This document shows, piece after piece, positions 1-9,117 of a stretch of 64,000 nt of DNA. A program made the position numbers and the translations under genes. The first letter of the stretch is position 1. Each line of letters begins with the position of its first letter. This stretch comes from CBDFLD01 sp965249005. GTDB taxonomy: Bacteria > Acidobacteriota > UBA6911. A model generated the notes under the pieces. It saw only the letters and a program-made list of their open reading frames with translations. It did not search any database and was not told the origin of the DNA. The DNA lies in assembly GCA_965249005.1 (NCBI GenBank), contig CBDFLD010000023.1, forward strand, positions 186,001 through 250,000, in the 5' to 3' direction.

Positions 1-112
1 GATCGTGGAAGCGACGGTGCAGTGTCTGGGCCCGATACACCAGTTCGTTCAGCGGCAGGTCGTATGTGACTCGCAGCTGCTGGACCGTCCAATCGTGTCG
101 GATCTCGTTCAT
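1..112 (-). CDS. bioB: Biotin synthase, N-terminal part (cut by window edge)
   Basis: Biotin synthase inserts sulfur into dethiobiotin, the last step of biotin synthesis. Only the first 37 codons lie in the window, too few to reach the radical-SAM cysteines. The translated start ends in LNELVYRAQTLHRRFHD, which fits the well-conserved N-terminal BioB segment (PLN-L-x-RAQ-x-HR). The ATG at 112 is preceded by GAGGAAG on the minus strand at good spacing. It lies 59 nt downstream of the bioA stop in the same direction, completing a bioF-bioD-bioA-bioB order. The identification rests on the short motif plus operon context. Confidence 0.8.
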   Translation of the reverse strand, partial: MNEIRHDWTVQQLRVTYDLPLNELVYRAQTLHRRFHD

Positions 113-171
113 CGACTTCCTCGTTGTTTGTCCTCTTCCAATCGTCTATCGCCGGATCGATCGGAAAGCGG

Positions 172-1569
172 TCAGGGTTTTGCTTCCCCGGCTGCCTTCA
201 AGTTTCGGCGGTTGGTGTTCATCGCGTTCGTCGTTTCCCGTGTGGCGCTTGTTTCGACGACGTGCTCGATCGCACCTTTGAAAATATCGATCATTGCGTC
301 AAGCTCCTCGGCGGTTGCCACGAGCGGCGGCCAGAGGTAGAGCACATCGCCCAGCGGCCGGATAAAAAGACCCCGCTGGAGTGCCTCCTGCGCCACCTGT
401 CGAGCCAGAACGGCACCACCGGAGTCCTGGGTGAAGGCGCACATTCCTATCATTCCAAGTGTCCTGAAATATTCCACACAGGGGTAAGAACCGATTTGCT
501 CCATCCCTCTCTTCAAAAGCTCGTTCGAGGGTTGGAAACCTGCGACGAATCCGTCGTCCGAGTAGATGTCGAGAGCTGCCAGAGCCGCGGCCGAAGTAAT
601 GGGATTACCGCAAAAGGTGTGGCCGTCGTAGAAGGTGCGGTCTCGATCCTGCCCGCGAAACGCATCGTATATCCGGTCGCTGGCCATCGCCACACTCATC
701 GGAAGGTACCCGGCCGTCAACGCTTTGCCGAGACACAGAATATCTGGAACGATGTCCGCCTGCTCGCAGGCGAAGAGGCTTCCGGTTCTGCCGAATCCCA
801 CCGCGATTTCGTCTGCGATGAGGAGAAGATCGTACTCGTCGCACAGCGTTCGAACCCAGGCCAGATAGGGAGCTGGATAAACACGCATCCCAGCCGCCCC
901 TTGGCACAAGGGTTCGAGAATCACACCGGCCAACTGATCATGGTTTTCGCGGACCGTGGCCTCCAAAGACGTGAAGGCCCGCCGCGCATGCATGAGTTCC
1001 AGATCGTGATCGGGTGAACAACGACAGTGCGGAGACTCGACAATGAAGGCCTTGTGAACGGCGGCCTCGAAAGGTTGATGGAACTGCGGTACGAATCCCA
1101 CGCCCACCGCCCCGAGAGTGTCTCCGTGATAGCCGTCCTGCAGCGAGACGAACCGACAACGCCCCTGCTGCCCGAGATTGGCCCAGTACTGAATGGCGAC
1201 CTTCAGCGCTGCTTCCACGGCGCTGGCACCGTCGGCCGCGAAGTACGCGTGGTTGAGGTCGCCGGGTGCAATCTCGGCCAGCCGATGAGCCAGCTGCACC
1301 GCCAGCGGATGAGAGAGGTTCCCCAGTATGCTGTGCTGTAGGATCCCGGCCTGGCCGCGGATGGCTTCGACGACTTTTGGGTGGCTGTGTCCCAGCGAAA
1401 CGGCCCACCAGGAAGAAATGCCGTCGAGCACACGTCGTCCCTCCCGTGTGATCAGATAGACTCCCTCGGCGCGTTCGAAAGAAGTGTACGGACCCTTTTC
1501 GAATGCGTTGATATCCGTGTACGGGTGCCACAGATGTCTGTAGTCCAGTTCCCGCAGGTCTCGGTTCAT
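172..1569 (-). CDS. bioA: Adenosylmethionine-8-amino-7-oxononanoate aminotransferase
   Basis: A 465-residue PLP-dependent class III aminotransferase that converts 7-keto-8-aminopelargonate to 7,8-diaminopelargonate using S-adenosylmethionine. BioA signatures are visible: LWHPYTD near residue 14, DGISSWW at 49-55, the PLP-binding ADEIAVGFGRTG segment (Asp253), and the Schiff-base lysine in LGKALTAGY (Lys282). The length is slightly above the usual 420-450 because of a C-terminal tail. The ATG overlaps the bioD stop by 4 bases (ATGA), indicating translational coupling. Biotin-pathway context excludes other class III aminotransferases. Confidence 0.95.
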   Translation of the reverse strand: MNRDLRELDYRHLWHPYTDINAFEKGPYTSFERAEGVYLITREGRRVLDGISSWWAVSLGHSHPKVVEAIRGQAGILQHSILGNLSHPLAVQLAHRLAEIAPGDLNHAYFAADGASAVEAALKVAIQYWANLGQQGRCRFVSLQDGYHGDTLGAVGVGFVPQFHQPFEAAVHKAFIVESPHCRCSPDHDLELMHARRAFTSLEATVRENHDQLAGVILEPLCQGAAGMRVYPAPYLAWVRTLCDEYDLLLIADEIAVGFGRTGSLFACEQADIVPDILCLGKALTAGYLPMSVAMASDRIYDAFRGQDRDRTFYDGHTFCGNPITSAAALAALDIYSDDGFVAGFQPSNELLKRGMEQIGSYPCVEYFRTLGMIGMCAFTQDSGGAVLARQVAQEALQRGLFIRPLGDVLYLWPPLVATAEELDAMIDIFKGAIEHVVETSATRETTNAMNTNRRNLKAAGEAKP

Positions 1570-2297
1570 GTTTGCACCAATGCCTGTTGAAGATTTGGCA
1601 GCCCCGGCATGCAGCTTTCGAAGCGCCGCCAGGTGTCCGTAGAATCGAGCTCCATGGGTCCGAGGTAATCGATGTCACCCAGTACGCGAACATCCGCGAA
1701 GGTGGCGACCGCATCGGGATTGTCTTCCCGGATGAAGTCGGGTTGCACGTTCTCCACCTCGTTGAACACGACCCCCAGTAGCTCCAGGCCTGCATTTCGT
1801 ATGGCGTCAATCGAGAGAAGAGAATGATTGATCGTACCCAATCCTCGACGGGCGACGAGGATTACGGGAAAGGCGAGGAGCTTCATCAAGTCCAGCATGG
1901 TCGCTCGTTCGTTCACCGGTGCCCGGACCCCCCCTGCCCCCTCGACAATCAGCAGCCCATGGCTTCGCAGGAGCGCTTGGGCGCAGTTTTCGATGTGGTG
2001 AAGCTCCGGGTAATCGTTCGCCAGTCTTGCCGCGAGATGCGGCGAGCAGGCAGGCTCGTATCGATAGGGTGCCATCAGATCGAGTTCGTCCACAGCCGCC
2101 GTCAACCCCGATGCTGTGTGATGGAAGGTCAAATCCGGCGCTATCAATCGATTCCCGATCCGGACCGCACCCGTTTGAACAGGCTTCATCGACACCGCGT
2201 CGACCTCGTTGCGGACCAAGTAACGCAGAATACCAGCGGCCACGAGCGTCTTGCCGACGTCGGTATCGGTACCGGTAATGAACAAGCCCGAGGGCAC
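1566..2297 (-). CDS. bioD: ATP-dependent dethiobiotin synthetase
   Basis: BioD closes the ureido ring of dethiobiotin from diaminopelargonate, CO2 and ATP. The protein begins with the P-loop GTDTDVGKT (residues 9-17), typical of BioD, and contains MKPVQTG and VEGAGG segments of the same family. The open frame extends upstream to 2333, but the GTG at 2297 is preferred: it is preceded by GGAGG eight bases upstream and puts the P-loop at the family's usual distance from the N-terminus, giving 243 residues. It overlaps bioA by 4 bases downstream. Confidence 0.93.
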   Translation of the reverse strand: MPSGLFITGTDTDVGKTLVAAGILRYLVRNEVDAVSMKPVQTGAVRIGNRLIAPDLTFHHTASGLTAAVDELDLMAPYRYEPACSPHLAARLANDYPELHHIENCAQALLRSHGLLIVEGAGGVRAPVNERATMLDLMKLLAFPVILVARRGLGTINHSLLSIDAIRNAGLELLGVVFNEVENVQPDFIREDNPDAVATFADVRVLGDIDYLGPMELDSTDTWRRFESCMPGLPNLQQALVQT

Positions 2298-2385
2298 GGT
2301 CTCTACCTCCGTAGAAATCACAAATCCCAACACCCAAATATCAAACGATTCATCTTCACCTTTTCACATAGCACCAAACCCGTTT

Positions 2386-3573
2386 CTACATCTGAGCGTT
2401 CGCACTGAAGGGGCGCTGGGCGCTCAGCGGAGCGGGGTCAGCGCAAACCCTCGATATCAGATCCACCGCCTTCACGAGATCGTTCTCGGTGTGGGCAAGC
2501 GTCACGGAAAGGCGAAGGCGAGACGTGCCCTCCGGTACCGTAGGTGGACGTACCGCCCGGATCCAGAGCCCATCCGCGAGGAGGGATCGAGATATTTCCA
2601 ACGCTTTTTGGTTGTCCCCGATTCGCACGGGTACGATCTGGCTTTTCGAAGGACGAACGTCCAGGGACCTCGCCGAAAGAAGCTCCCGAAACCGGCGCGC
2701 ATTTTGTTGCAGCGTCCCTCCCAGAGTCGGAGTCGATGCTAGTATGCGCGTGGCCTCGAGAGCAGAAGCTGCCGCACCGGGCGCCAGGCCCGTCGAGAAG
2801 ATGAAGCTCCGGGCGCGGTTTATGAGCAAGCGCTTGAACTCTGCAGAACCCGCGGCGAAACCGCCGCTCGCTCCGAGGGACTTACTCATCGTTCCCACCA
2901 CGATATCGGCCGGCATGCCTCTTTCGCGGCACAGCCCTCCTCCTTGACCCAAAACGCCGATGGCGTGAGCCTCATCGACGACGAGAATCGCTTGATGGTT
3001 TTGTGAGATCTCGAACGCCCGCGCGACATCCGCTTCGTCGCCGTCCATGCTGAAAACCGAATCCGAAGCCACGATCTTGCGATCCCGGTCGGACTCGCTC
3101 CGCAGCAAGTACTCGAGATGTTCCATGTCTCCATGTCGGTAGACGAAGACATCCGCGCGTGAGAGTCTGCAACCGTCGATTATGCTGGCGTGATTGAGCT
3201 CGTCGCTGAAGATAGCGTCTCCCCGCCTGCCCAAGGTCGAAAAAACCGCGAGATTCGCCTGGAAACCACTCGGGAAAACCAAGGCGGACTCTTGCCGGAC
3301 CAGCGCGGCCAGCTGTGCCTCCAGCTCGTCGTGAAGCTCGAGATGTCCGGACATGAGACGAGAGGCTGTGGCTCCGCAGCCCCATCGCTGCGTCGCCTGT
3401 ATTGTTGCCTCTTTGAGTCGAATGTCCGTGGCGAGGTTCAGATAGTCATTCGAAGAAAAATTGAGGATTGTGCGGCCGTCCCATTCAAACTTGCCCCCGA
3501 TGGCCGGGAGAGCTTGCAGAGAGCGGGACAGGCCTTTGGCGTCGATCTGCTTCAGTTCTTCCGAAAAACTCAT
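2386..3573 (-). CDS. bioF: 8-amino-7-oxononanoate synthase
   Basis: A 395-residue PLP-dependent alpha-oxoamine synthase that condenses pimeloyl-ACP/CoA with L-alanine, the first dedicated ring-forming step of biotin synthesis. Visible signatures are NFSSNDYLNL near the N-terminus, DELNHASIIDG, VVDEAHAIG, and the PLP-lysine motif TMSKSLGASGG (Lys231). It is the first gene of the leftward bio operon; about 88 nt separate it from the preferred bioD start. No BirA-type operator was recognised upstream. bioC and bioH are not in the window. Confidence 0.95.
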   Translation of the reverse strand: MSFSEELKQIDAKGLSRSLQALPAIGGKFEWDGRTILNFSSNDYLNLATDIRLKEATIQATQRWGCGATASRLMSGHLELHDELEAQLAALVRQESALVFPSGFQANLAVFSTLGRRGDAIFSDELNHASIIDGCRLSRADVFVYRHGDMEHLEYLLRSESDRDRKIVASDSVFSMDGDEADVARAFEISQNHQAILVVDEAHAIGVLGQGGGLCRERGMPADIVVGTMSKSLGASGGFAAGSAEFKRLLINRARSFIFSTGLAPGAAASALEATRILASTPTLGGTLQQNARRFRELLSARSLDVRPSKSQIVPVRIGDNQKALEISRSLLADGLWIRAVRPPTVPEGTSRLRLSVTLAHTENDLVKAVDLISRVCADPAPLSAQRPFSANAQM

Positions 3574-3911
3574 CTCGATCCGCAGGGCTCCAATGCAGCA
3601 GCTGGCTTGTCGGGGCTACCGATTGAGGGTAATGACGCGGTAAGGCAAAATCAAGGGATTCCGCTTGGCGCCCAGCGCTATGCGTCATGCGCTGTCCGTC
3701 TAGCGCTCGCCGTCCGGCGCGCAGGCAGGACCTGAGTGATACCTCTTTGCCAGCTAATAGCTGTTCGGATTATTTGTTTCTGTTGTCGGAGACGAGAATG
3801 AAGCTGGTCGCGCTGTGTGAGGGAAACCAGAAGCGACTGACGCAAAGCGCTTTCATTTGTGTTTATAATGACCGGGAAGCATCATATCCGCTATAGCGAG
3901 TCGATCGAGGA
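3574..3911. other. Divergent intergenic region between bioF and the GH2-propeller gene
   Basis: No convincing gene is seen in these 338 bases. The region must hold the promoters of both the leftward bio operon and the rightward operon starting at 3912. A TATAAT hexamer at 3864-3869 lies 43 bases before the rightward gene and is a plausible -10 box, but no good -35 box is found at 16-18 bp upstream. No riboswitch or clear palindrome was recognised. Confidence 0.5.
3864..3869 (+). promoter_or_regulatory. Candidate -10 box of the GH2-propeller operon
   Basis: A perfect TATAAT consensus hexamer located 43 bases upstream of the start codon of the GH2-like gene. The matching -35 is weak or absent, so this is suggestive only. 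Confidence 0.35.
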
Positions 3912-6900
3912 GTGCCCATAATGGTGAGAAGGAGCTTTGGGCCCTTCGCACCGATGATATGGATCGTCGTTGCGCTGGCCTGCGCACACCAGGCACCGGC
4001 GGCGAGCGTACGGCTGCCGATGGAAAAGGGCTGGAAGTTCAGTCTCGAGAAGGCCTCCGGCCCGGAACGCGAAGAATTTGATGACAGCTCGTGGGCAACG
4101 GTCGACCTTCCCAACAATGCGCAGGAGATTTCAAACGATTCTCCGCGCTCGACGCGGCGTGTGTGGTTTCGGAAGGGGTTCGAGCTCTCGGAAATTTCGG
4201 GGAATGATCAAGTATGGCTCGAGATCGACGATGCGCGCTTTGTCGAAGCCTGGTTGAACGGCATCAGCATCGGCTCTAGCGTCGTGTTTCAGCAAAGTCT
4301 GGTACGCGAAATTACTGGGCAGGTTCGACGTGGCCACAACCTCCTGGTGATCCGCGCCTCGGTCCCAGGGATTCTCGGTGGGGTGCGGGTCTATTCGCTG
4401 GGGCCGGTTCACTTCGAGTCTCCGGGGCTACTCGTGGACGTTCCGGACTGGCAAGGGGGGTCCGCTTCGGTCCGCATCCGATCCACCATTCGCAATGCCG
4501 GCGATTCCGACAAGGCCTACTCGGTTACTGCGACCATTTTTGATCCTCGGGGCGCTGTGCTGGCGACAACACGCTCTGGACCCCGCGAGGCGAAGGCCGG
4601 TCAGGCGCAGGTATTGTCTCTGCGGACATCACCGGTTCGCAACCCTCCTCTCTGGTCGGTCGATTCGCCACAGCTTTGCCGGGTTTCGGCGGAGCTTGCA
4701 CTTGGCGGAACGGTGGTGCATCGAGAAGAAACCACCATGGGCTTCCGCTGGTTTCGGTTCGACCCGGACTCAGGCTTCTCCCTGAATGGAAAGCCGCTCG
4801 ATCTACGCGGGACTGTATACAGCAAGACGACCTCCCGGGGGTTCCCGGAACGGAAGCAGCTTTGGGATCATGAAGTCGGCCTGCTCAAGGGAATGGGACT
4901 CAACTTCATAAGGCCTTCGCAAAGCTCGATCGGTGAAAGTTTTCTGGATCGGTGTGATCGAGACGGGATTCTCGCCACGGTTCAGGTTCGCATCCAGGGA
5001 GATATGGAATCGATAAGGCTCAACGTCGAGCGCAAGATTCTGCGCAATTACAATCGGCCGTCGATCCTCACCTGGGGCTTCAACGGAGAAGGCAAAAATG
5101 CTGAGATCGCTCAACTGCAATCGCAGGCCGCAAAAGTCATGCGTGAGCTGGATGGGAGCCGCAAGGTTTTTTGTGTGGAACTCGGGTGGCGCTCGCCGGG
5201 ATCGGTCGGGCTGACAGATGCAGACATCGCGGGGCAAGGGAACTACACCGGCTGGTACGAAGGAACCCTGGATCATATCGGACCCTACATGGACTCGTAT
5301 CGGGAGTTGTTGGTCGAGCGCTACGGCCGGCCTCTCCCGGTGGTTGTCTCCAACTACGGCGCCGCAGCGGACACGGATATTCATACCGACTCCCCGCGAC
5401 GCAACGATTACAGCCACGAATACCACACGGCGTTTCATCAGCGGTTTGAACAGGAAATTTCACGCAGGCCCTGGGTCGCCGGAGGGCTCATCTTTGTCTT
5501 TCGTGACATTGAATCGGAGCAACCGATCCCGAGACACACCTGGAAAGGTGTGATCGACCTGCAGGAGCGGAAGCGCGACGCCTATTACTACTATCAGAGT
5601 CAATGGGCGGAGAAGCCCATGGTCCACATTGCCCAGAAATCGTGGGTTCGCCGCGACCTTTGGCCCGCAGATGCGCGTCGGCGAATCGAAGTATTCAGCA
5701 ACTGCGATTCCGTGGAGTTGTTTCACAACGGCCGATCTCTGGGAAGCAGAACGGATCAGACATTCTCATGGGAAGTCCTTTTTGAGCCGGGCGACAATCG
5801 GCTCCGAGCTTTGGGGATCCGGGGCCCGGTCCGGGTCGAGGACGAGGCGACGATCGAGGGCCGGTTGAGCCTGCCCGCGGTCGAGCCCCGTCTCCTTCCC
5901 CTCACGGGCGGTCGAGCAGAGCTGCGATGGGATCCGATCCGGGGAGTCTCGGAGTACGTTGTCTACGGGAGTGCGCACCCGGGAGGAACACACGAGGGTC
6001 AAACGGTCTGCCGCACCTCCGAGCCCCGCTGCCAGGTGCAGCCTCCGCACTACGGCTACTACTACCGGGTTGCCGCATTTTCGGACGGTCGCGCGGGGCC
6101 ACTGTCGGCCGAAGTGGGGTGGGCTCCCGGCGCGATGCAGTGGCGCTTTGCAAACTCGGGCTGGCTGGTGTCTTCGCCTGCCCTGGCAGATCTGGACTCA
6201 GACGGGGATCTGGAGATCGTCTTTGGCTCGTATAACGGAAACGTCTACGCGCTGAGTCACACAGGGGAGCTTCTGTGGAGCTTCGATACCGGCGATACCG
6301 TGATTGCGTCTCCTGCCGTGGCCGCTCTGGGTAGTGACCGATCTCCATCGGTCGTCATCAATTCCAGCAAAACCTTGTACTGCCTGTCAGGTAAAGGACG
6401 GGTGAAGTGGAAACACGACGGCGTCCGGCAGTTCGATCGCAGCGTCAAGTCCCCCGCGGTCGGGGACCTGGATGGCGACGGTCGACCGGAAGTGGTTTTC
6501 TCCTCCGATACGGGAAGCGTGATCGCGCTTTCCGGAGACGGCGAGGTGAAGTGGAAATACGCGACACTCGAGCAGAACAACCGCGGAATGAACCTGACCA
6601 CCCCGGTGCTGGTGCCGCGGGGTAATGGGGTCACCCGCGATGGCGCGATGGGCATCGCGGTAGCTGCGGACACGGGCTACATATATTTTCTCGACCCAAA
6701 GGGGAAGTTGCTTTGGAAGCACGATAATCGTCTAGGCGACCGCGTCCCTGGAGTGGTTCCCAACAATCTCACGCTGGCGGCTGGGCCGCTGCAGGAATCC
6801 GGACCCGCCCATATTGTGACCGGTGCCGGTCGGCTTCAAGTGTTGGACCTGCGCGGACAGCTGGTCTGGGAGCGTGGATACCTGACGGGGTTTCCGCAGA

Positions 6901-7343
6901 TATCCGGTCTGTTTCCGGGACCCGGACGCCAGATTGCCGTTTCGTCGGGCCGACAGCTCCAGGTGGTTGATTCGCATGGCAACGAGCTGTGGAAGTTCGG
7001 TCTGGAGCACCCGCGCGACTTCTTCCTGCAGGCGCCGGTCAGTGCCGACCTGGATGCGGACGGCGAGCCGGATCTCGTCGTGGGCTCGCGAGCGACAACA
7101 CTTTATGCAGTGAGCAGCCGCGGCAAGCTGCTCTGGAAGTTCCGGACCGACGACGAGCTCACCGGTAGCGCCGCCGTCGCCGACATCAACGCCGACGGTT
7201 ACGTCGATGTTGTGTTCGGCTCCCGGGATGGTTATCTATACGTCGTTGGTGCCGGTCGCGCTCCGCGCCATCCGTCCCAGTCGCTGCAGTATCGGGGAGG
7301 TGCGAACCGACTTGGTGACTTTTCACCCAAACAGCAGGATTGA
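3912..7343 (+). CDS. Secreted GH2-like glycosidase fused to a C-terminal PQQ/FG-GAP-type beta-propeller
   Basis: An exported 1143-residue protein. Residues 1-31 form a signal peptide. About 35-165 resemble a GH2 sugar-binding beta-sandwich, and about 280-570 a GH2-type TIM barrel. At the acid/base position it reads TWGFNGEGKN (Glu393), with an extra residue compared with the usual Asn-Glu. At the nucleophile position the usual S-E-Y-G is SNYG (Asn481). About 650-740 is a fibronectin-III-like linker. From about 743 to the end there are repeated blades of the kind SPALADLDSDGDLEIVFGS, mixing DxDxDG calcium loops with LLWKF-type PQQ-like strands. It is followed after 20 bases by a CehA/McbA-type gene, so the two are probably one operon. 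Whether the barrel is active is doubtful given Asn481. The propeller may bind carbohydrate or the cell surface (inference). Confidence 0.75.
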   Translation: MPIMVRRSFGPFAPMIWIVVALACAHQAPAASVRLPMEKGWKFSLEKASGPEREEFDDSSWATVDLPNNAQEISNDSPRSTRRVWFRKGFELSEISGNDQVWLEIDDARFVEAWLNGISIGSSVVFQQSLVREITGQVRRGHNLLVIRASVPGILGGVRVYSLGPVHFESPGLLVDVPDWQGGSASVRIRSTIRNAGDSDKAYSVTATIFDPRGAVLATTRSGPREAKAGQAQVLSLRTSPVRNPPLWSVDSPQLCRVSAELALGGTVVHREETTMGFRWFRFDPDSGFSLNGKPLDLRGTVYSKTTSRGFPERKQLWDHEVGLLKGMGLNFIRPSQSSIGESFLDRCDRDGILATVQVRIQGDMESIRLNVERKILRNYNRPSILTWGFNGEGKNAEIAQLQSQAAKVMRELDGSRKVFCVELGWRSPGSVGLTDADIAGQGNYTGWYEGTLDHIGPYMDSYRELLVERYGRPLPVVVSNYGAAADTDIHTDSPRRNDYSHEYHTAFHQRFEQEISRRPWVAGGLIFVFRDIESEQPIPRHTWKGVIDLQERKRDAYYYYQSQWAEKPMVHIAQKSWVRRDLWPADARRRIEVFSNCDSVELFHNGRSLGSRTDQTFSWEVLFEPGDNRLRALGIRGPVRVEDEATIEGRLSLPAVEPRLLPLTGGRAELRWDPIRGVSEYVVYGSAHPGGTHEGQTVCRTSEPRCQVQPPHYGYYYRVAAFSDGRAGPLSAEVGWAPGAMQWRFANSGWLVSSPALADLDSDGDLEIVFGSYNGNVYALSHTGELLWSFDTGDTVIASPAVAALGSDRSPSVVINSSKTLYCLSGKGRVKWKHDGVRQFDRSVKSPAVGDLDGDGRPEVVFSSDTGSVIALSGDGEVKWKYATLEQNNRGMNLTTPVLVPRGNGVTRDGAMGIAVAADTGYIYFLDPKGKLLWKHDNRLGDRVPGVVPNNLTLAAGPLQESGPAHIVTGAGRLQVLDLRGQLVWERGYLTGFPQISGLFPGPGRQIAVSSGRQLQVVDSHGNELWKFGLEHPRDFFLQAPVSADLDADGEPDLVVGSRATTLYAVSSRGKLLWKFRTDDELTGSAAVADINADGYVDVVFGSRDGYLYVVGAGRAPRHPSQSLQYRGGANRLGDFSPKQQD

Positions 7344-7363
7344 ATCAACAGGCGGAGAATCCT

Positions 7364-8935
7364 ATGAGACGGACTGTAGCGACCAAGCTCACGATGATGA
7401 GTTGTTGGATCCTGGCCTATTCCTGCGTCGAAGCCGCGAGTCCGCCGACGGTTTTGAAACCCCTTGTTGAAAACCTCCCGGTCTTGTCGCTTACCGTTGC
7501 CGACGAGTACGGGCGCCCGGTCATGGCACGGTTGAGACTCTGGAACGATCAGGACGAAGCGCAATCCGTGGAGCTTCTCGGCACAGAGAAGGCCGTCTTG
7601 ATCCACCCGCGATACCCCAAGATCGGCATTGTGTTTCCAGGGCAAGGCCAGGTTCAGCTTCCAGAGGGGCATTCATCGATCCAGATAGAGCGGGGCACGG
7701 AGTATCGCCCCGTCCGGTTGGAATTGAACACGAAAGCGGGCGATGCTCTGGACCGCAAGGTCAAGCTCGAGCGGTGGGTTCACATGAAGGAGAAGGGATG
7801 GTGGCCCGGAGATCTCCATGTTCACCGACAGCCCAGCGACATGCCGGCGCTCGTCCAGGCTTCCGACATCCACTTTGCTCCGACCCTCACGCACTGGAAC
7901 AACCGGCCATTGTTGGAGCAGTGGCCGGAACAAAAGACCTATCGCCAGGGATCGGATCGAATCTACACGATCAACAACTCCGAGGACGAGCGTGGATGGG
8001 GTGCGGGGCTCTTTCTGGGACTCTCGTCACCTGTCCAGTTGTACCCCGGCCGCACCGAGTATCCCCCGCCGACATTGACCTGGAAGGAGGCACGAGAGAA
8101 GGCGGCGTACATCGATCTGGAAAAACTGATCTGGTGGCAAGCCCCGGTCATCACGGCGTTGATCTCCCCGGACAGTGTCGGGTTGGCGAACAATCATTTC
8201 ATGGAGGAGGGCCTGCTGGCCACAGAAGCATGGGGGCGGCCGCGCGATCGATTGAAGTACCCGGGGAACGAAGGCTTCGCCCACTACATCTTCGACCTCT
8301 ATTACAAGTATCTCTCCGCGGGCTTTCGCCTTCCAGCATCGGCGGGGTCTGCCAACGGAGTCTTGAAAAACCCTCTCGGCTACAATCGTTCTTATGTCCT
8401 TCTTGGAGAGGAATTCTCACGCGAGAAGTGGCTAGCGGGCCAGAAGGCGGGGAGAAACTTCGTCACCAACGGCCCAATGATGTTTTTCACCGCCAACGGT
8501 CAGGGGCCCGGAGGCGTGCTCGGGGATGCCGGTTCGGTGGAGGTCCGCCTAACGGTTGTTTCGGCGAACGAGATCGAGCGGGTCGAGCTGATTGTCGATG
8601 GCGAGGTCTCCCTTTCGGTTGCGCCTGGAAGAAACGAATTCCAGGGAAAGGCTCAGGTGACCGTTTCGCAGGGAGGATGGTTGGCGGCGCGCTGCTTCGA
8701 AAAGAACTCAACTACGGTTCGCTTTGCCCACACCAGCCCGGTATATGTGGGCGAGACCCCCAGGCGCTCTGCTGCTGCGGTCGAGTACCTGCGCTCCTGG
8801 GTGGAGACCGATATCCAAAGGGTCCGTTGGCTGGCGCCGGAGCGACTGAGCGGGGAACAGAAGCAAGAGGTCACCCGGATGTGCGAGGAAGCGCTCGCAG
8901 TCTATCACGAGATGGAAAAAACGACCCGGGAGTGA
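7364..8935 (+). CDS. CehA/McbA-type metallohydrolase (PHP-like), exported
   Basis: A 523-residue protein with a signal peptide (ends around VEAAS). The central signature is GWWPGDLHVHRQ with the metal-binding pair His152/His154, as in the CehA/McbA branch of the PHP phosphoesterase-like superfamily. Later conserved pieces are GFRLPASAGSANG and GRNFVTNGPM. The frame runs upstream to 7340, but the ATG at 7364 has GGAG six bases before it and starts directly at the signal peptide. The gene begins 20 bases after the GH2-propeller stop. The substrate cannot be read from sequence. A more distant relative is encoded at 15937-17688. Confidence 0.75.
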   Translation: MRRTVATKLTMMSCWILAYSCVEAASPPTVLKPLVENLPVLSLTVADEYGRPVMARLRLWNDQDEAQSVELLGTEKAVLIHPRYPKIGIVFPGQGQVQLPEGHSSIQIERGTEYRPVRLELNTKAGDALDRKVKLERWVHMKEKGWWPGDLHVHRQPSDMPALVQASDIHFAPTLTHWNNRPLLEQWPEQKTYRQGSDRIYTINNSEDERGWGAGLFLGLSSPVQLYPGRTEYPPPTLTWKEAREKAAYIDLEKLIWWQAPVITALISPDSVGLANNHFMEEGLLATEAWGRPRDRLKYPGNEGFAHYIFDLYYKYLSAGFRLPASAGSANGVLKNPLGYNRSYVLLGEEFSREKWLAGQKAGRNFVTNGPMMFFTANGQGPGGVLGDAGSVEVRLTVVSANEIERVELIVDGEVSLSVAPGRNEFQGKAQVTVSQGGWLAARCFEKNSTTVRFAHTSPVYVGETPRRSAAAVEYLRSWVETDIQRVRWLAPERLSGEQKQEVTRMCEEALAVYHEMEKTTRE

Positions 8936-8948
8936 TACTTCCGTAGGA

Positions 8949-8965
8949 AGAGCAAGAGTTTGCTC
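8949..8965. terminator. Hairpin between convergent genes
   Basis: A perfect 7-bp stem AGAGCAA / TTGCTCT with a 3-base loop, 13 bases after the stop of the CehA-type gene and also just past the frameshifted end of the opposing sulfotransferase. No U-run follows on either strand, so its role as a terminator is only suggested by position. Confidence 0.4.
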
Positions 8966-8986
8966 TCCCCGATACCAGATCCTCGA

Positions 8987-9117
8987 TCAAGATCCTCGGG
9001 CGGGCTCTGGCAACCAGCGGCGAAGGTCCCGGCACAGTACAGTGCTGAGCTGCTCTACCTCCGGGGCCAGCTCCTTGCGCAACCGCCGACTCATCGCCGG
9101 GTCAAGGCCGCGCCGGG
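8987..9117 (-). pseudogene. Frameshifted C-terminal end of the sulfotransferase
   Basis: In the minus-strand frame ending at a TGA at 8987-8989, the sequence reads LDPAMSRRLRKELAPEVEQL, then RDLRRWLPE. This matches the usual C-terminal helix and RDL-x-W ending of the NDST-like sulfotransferase family. The upstream frame (9091-9900) stops prematurely at 9091 after losing this frame. The one-base shift most likely lies in the GC-rich stretch near 9105-9120. A sequencing error or a real mutation would both explain it. Confidence 0.65.

Noticed and set aside
124..1017. A 297-codon plus-strand frame opposite bioA
   Set aside because: Shadow of bioA, whose PLP-binding motifs and operon context are unambiguous.
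7774..8946. A 390-codon open frame on the plus strand inside the CehA/McbA-type gene
   Set aside because: It is an out-of-frame shadow; the annotated frame has a signal peptide and the HxH motif, while the alternative has no recognisable domain.
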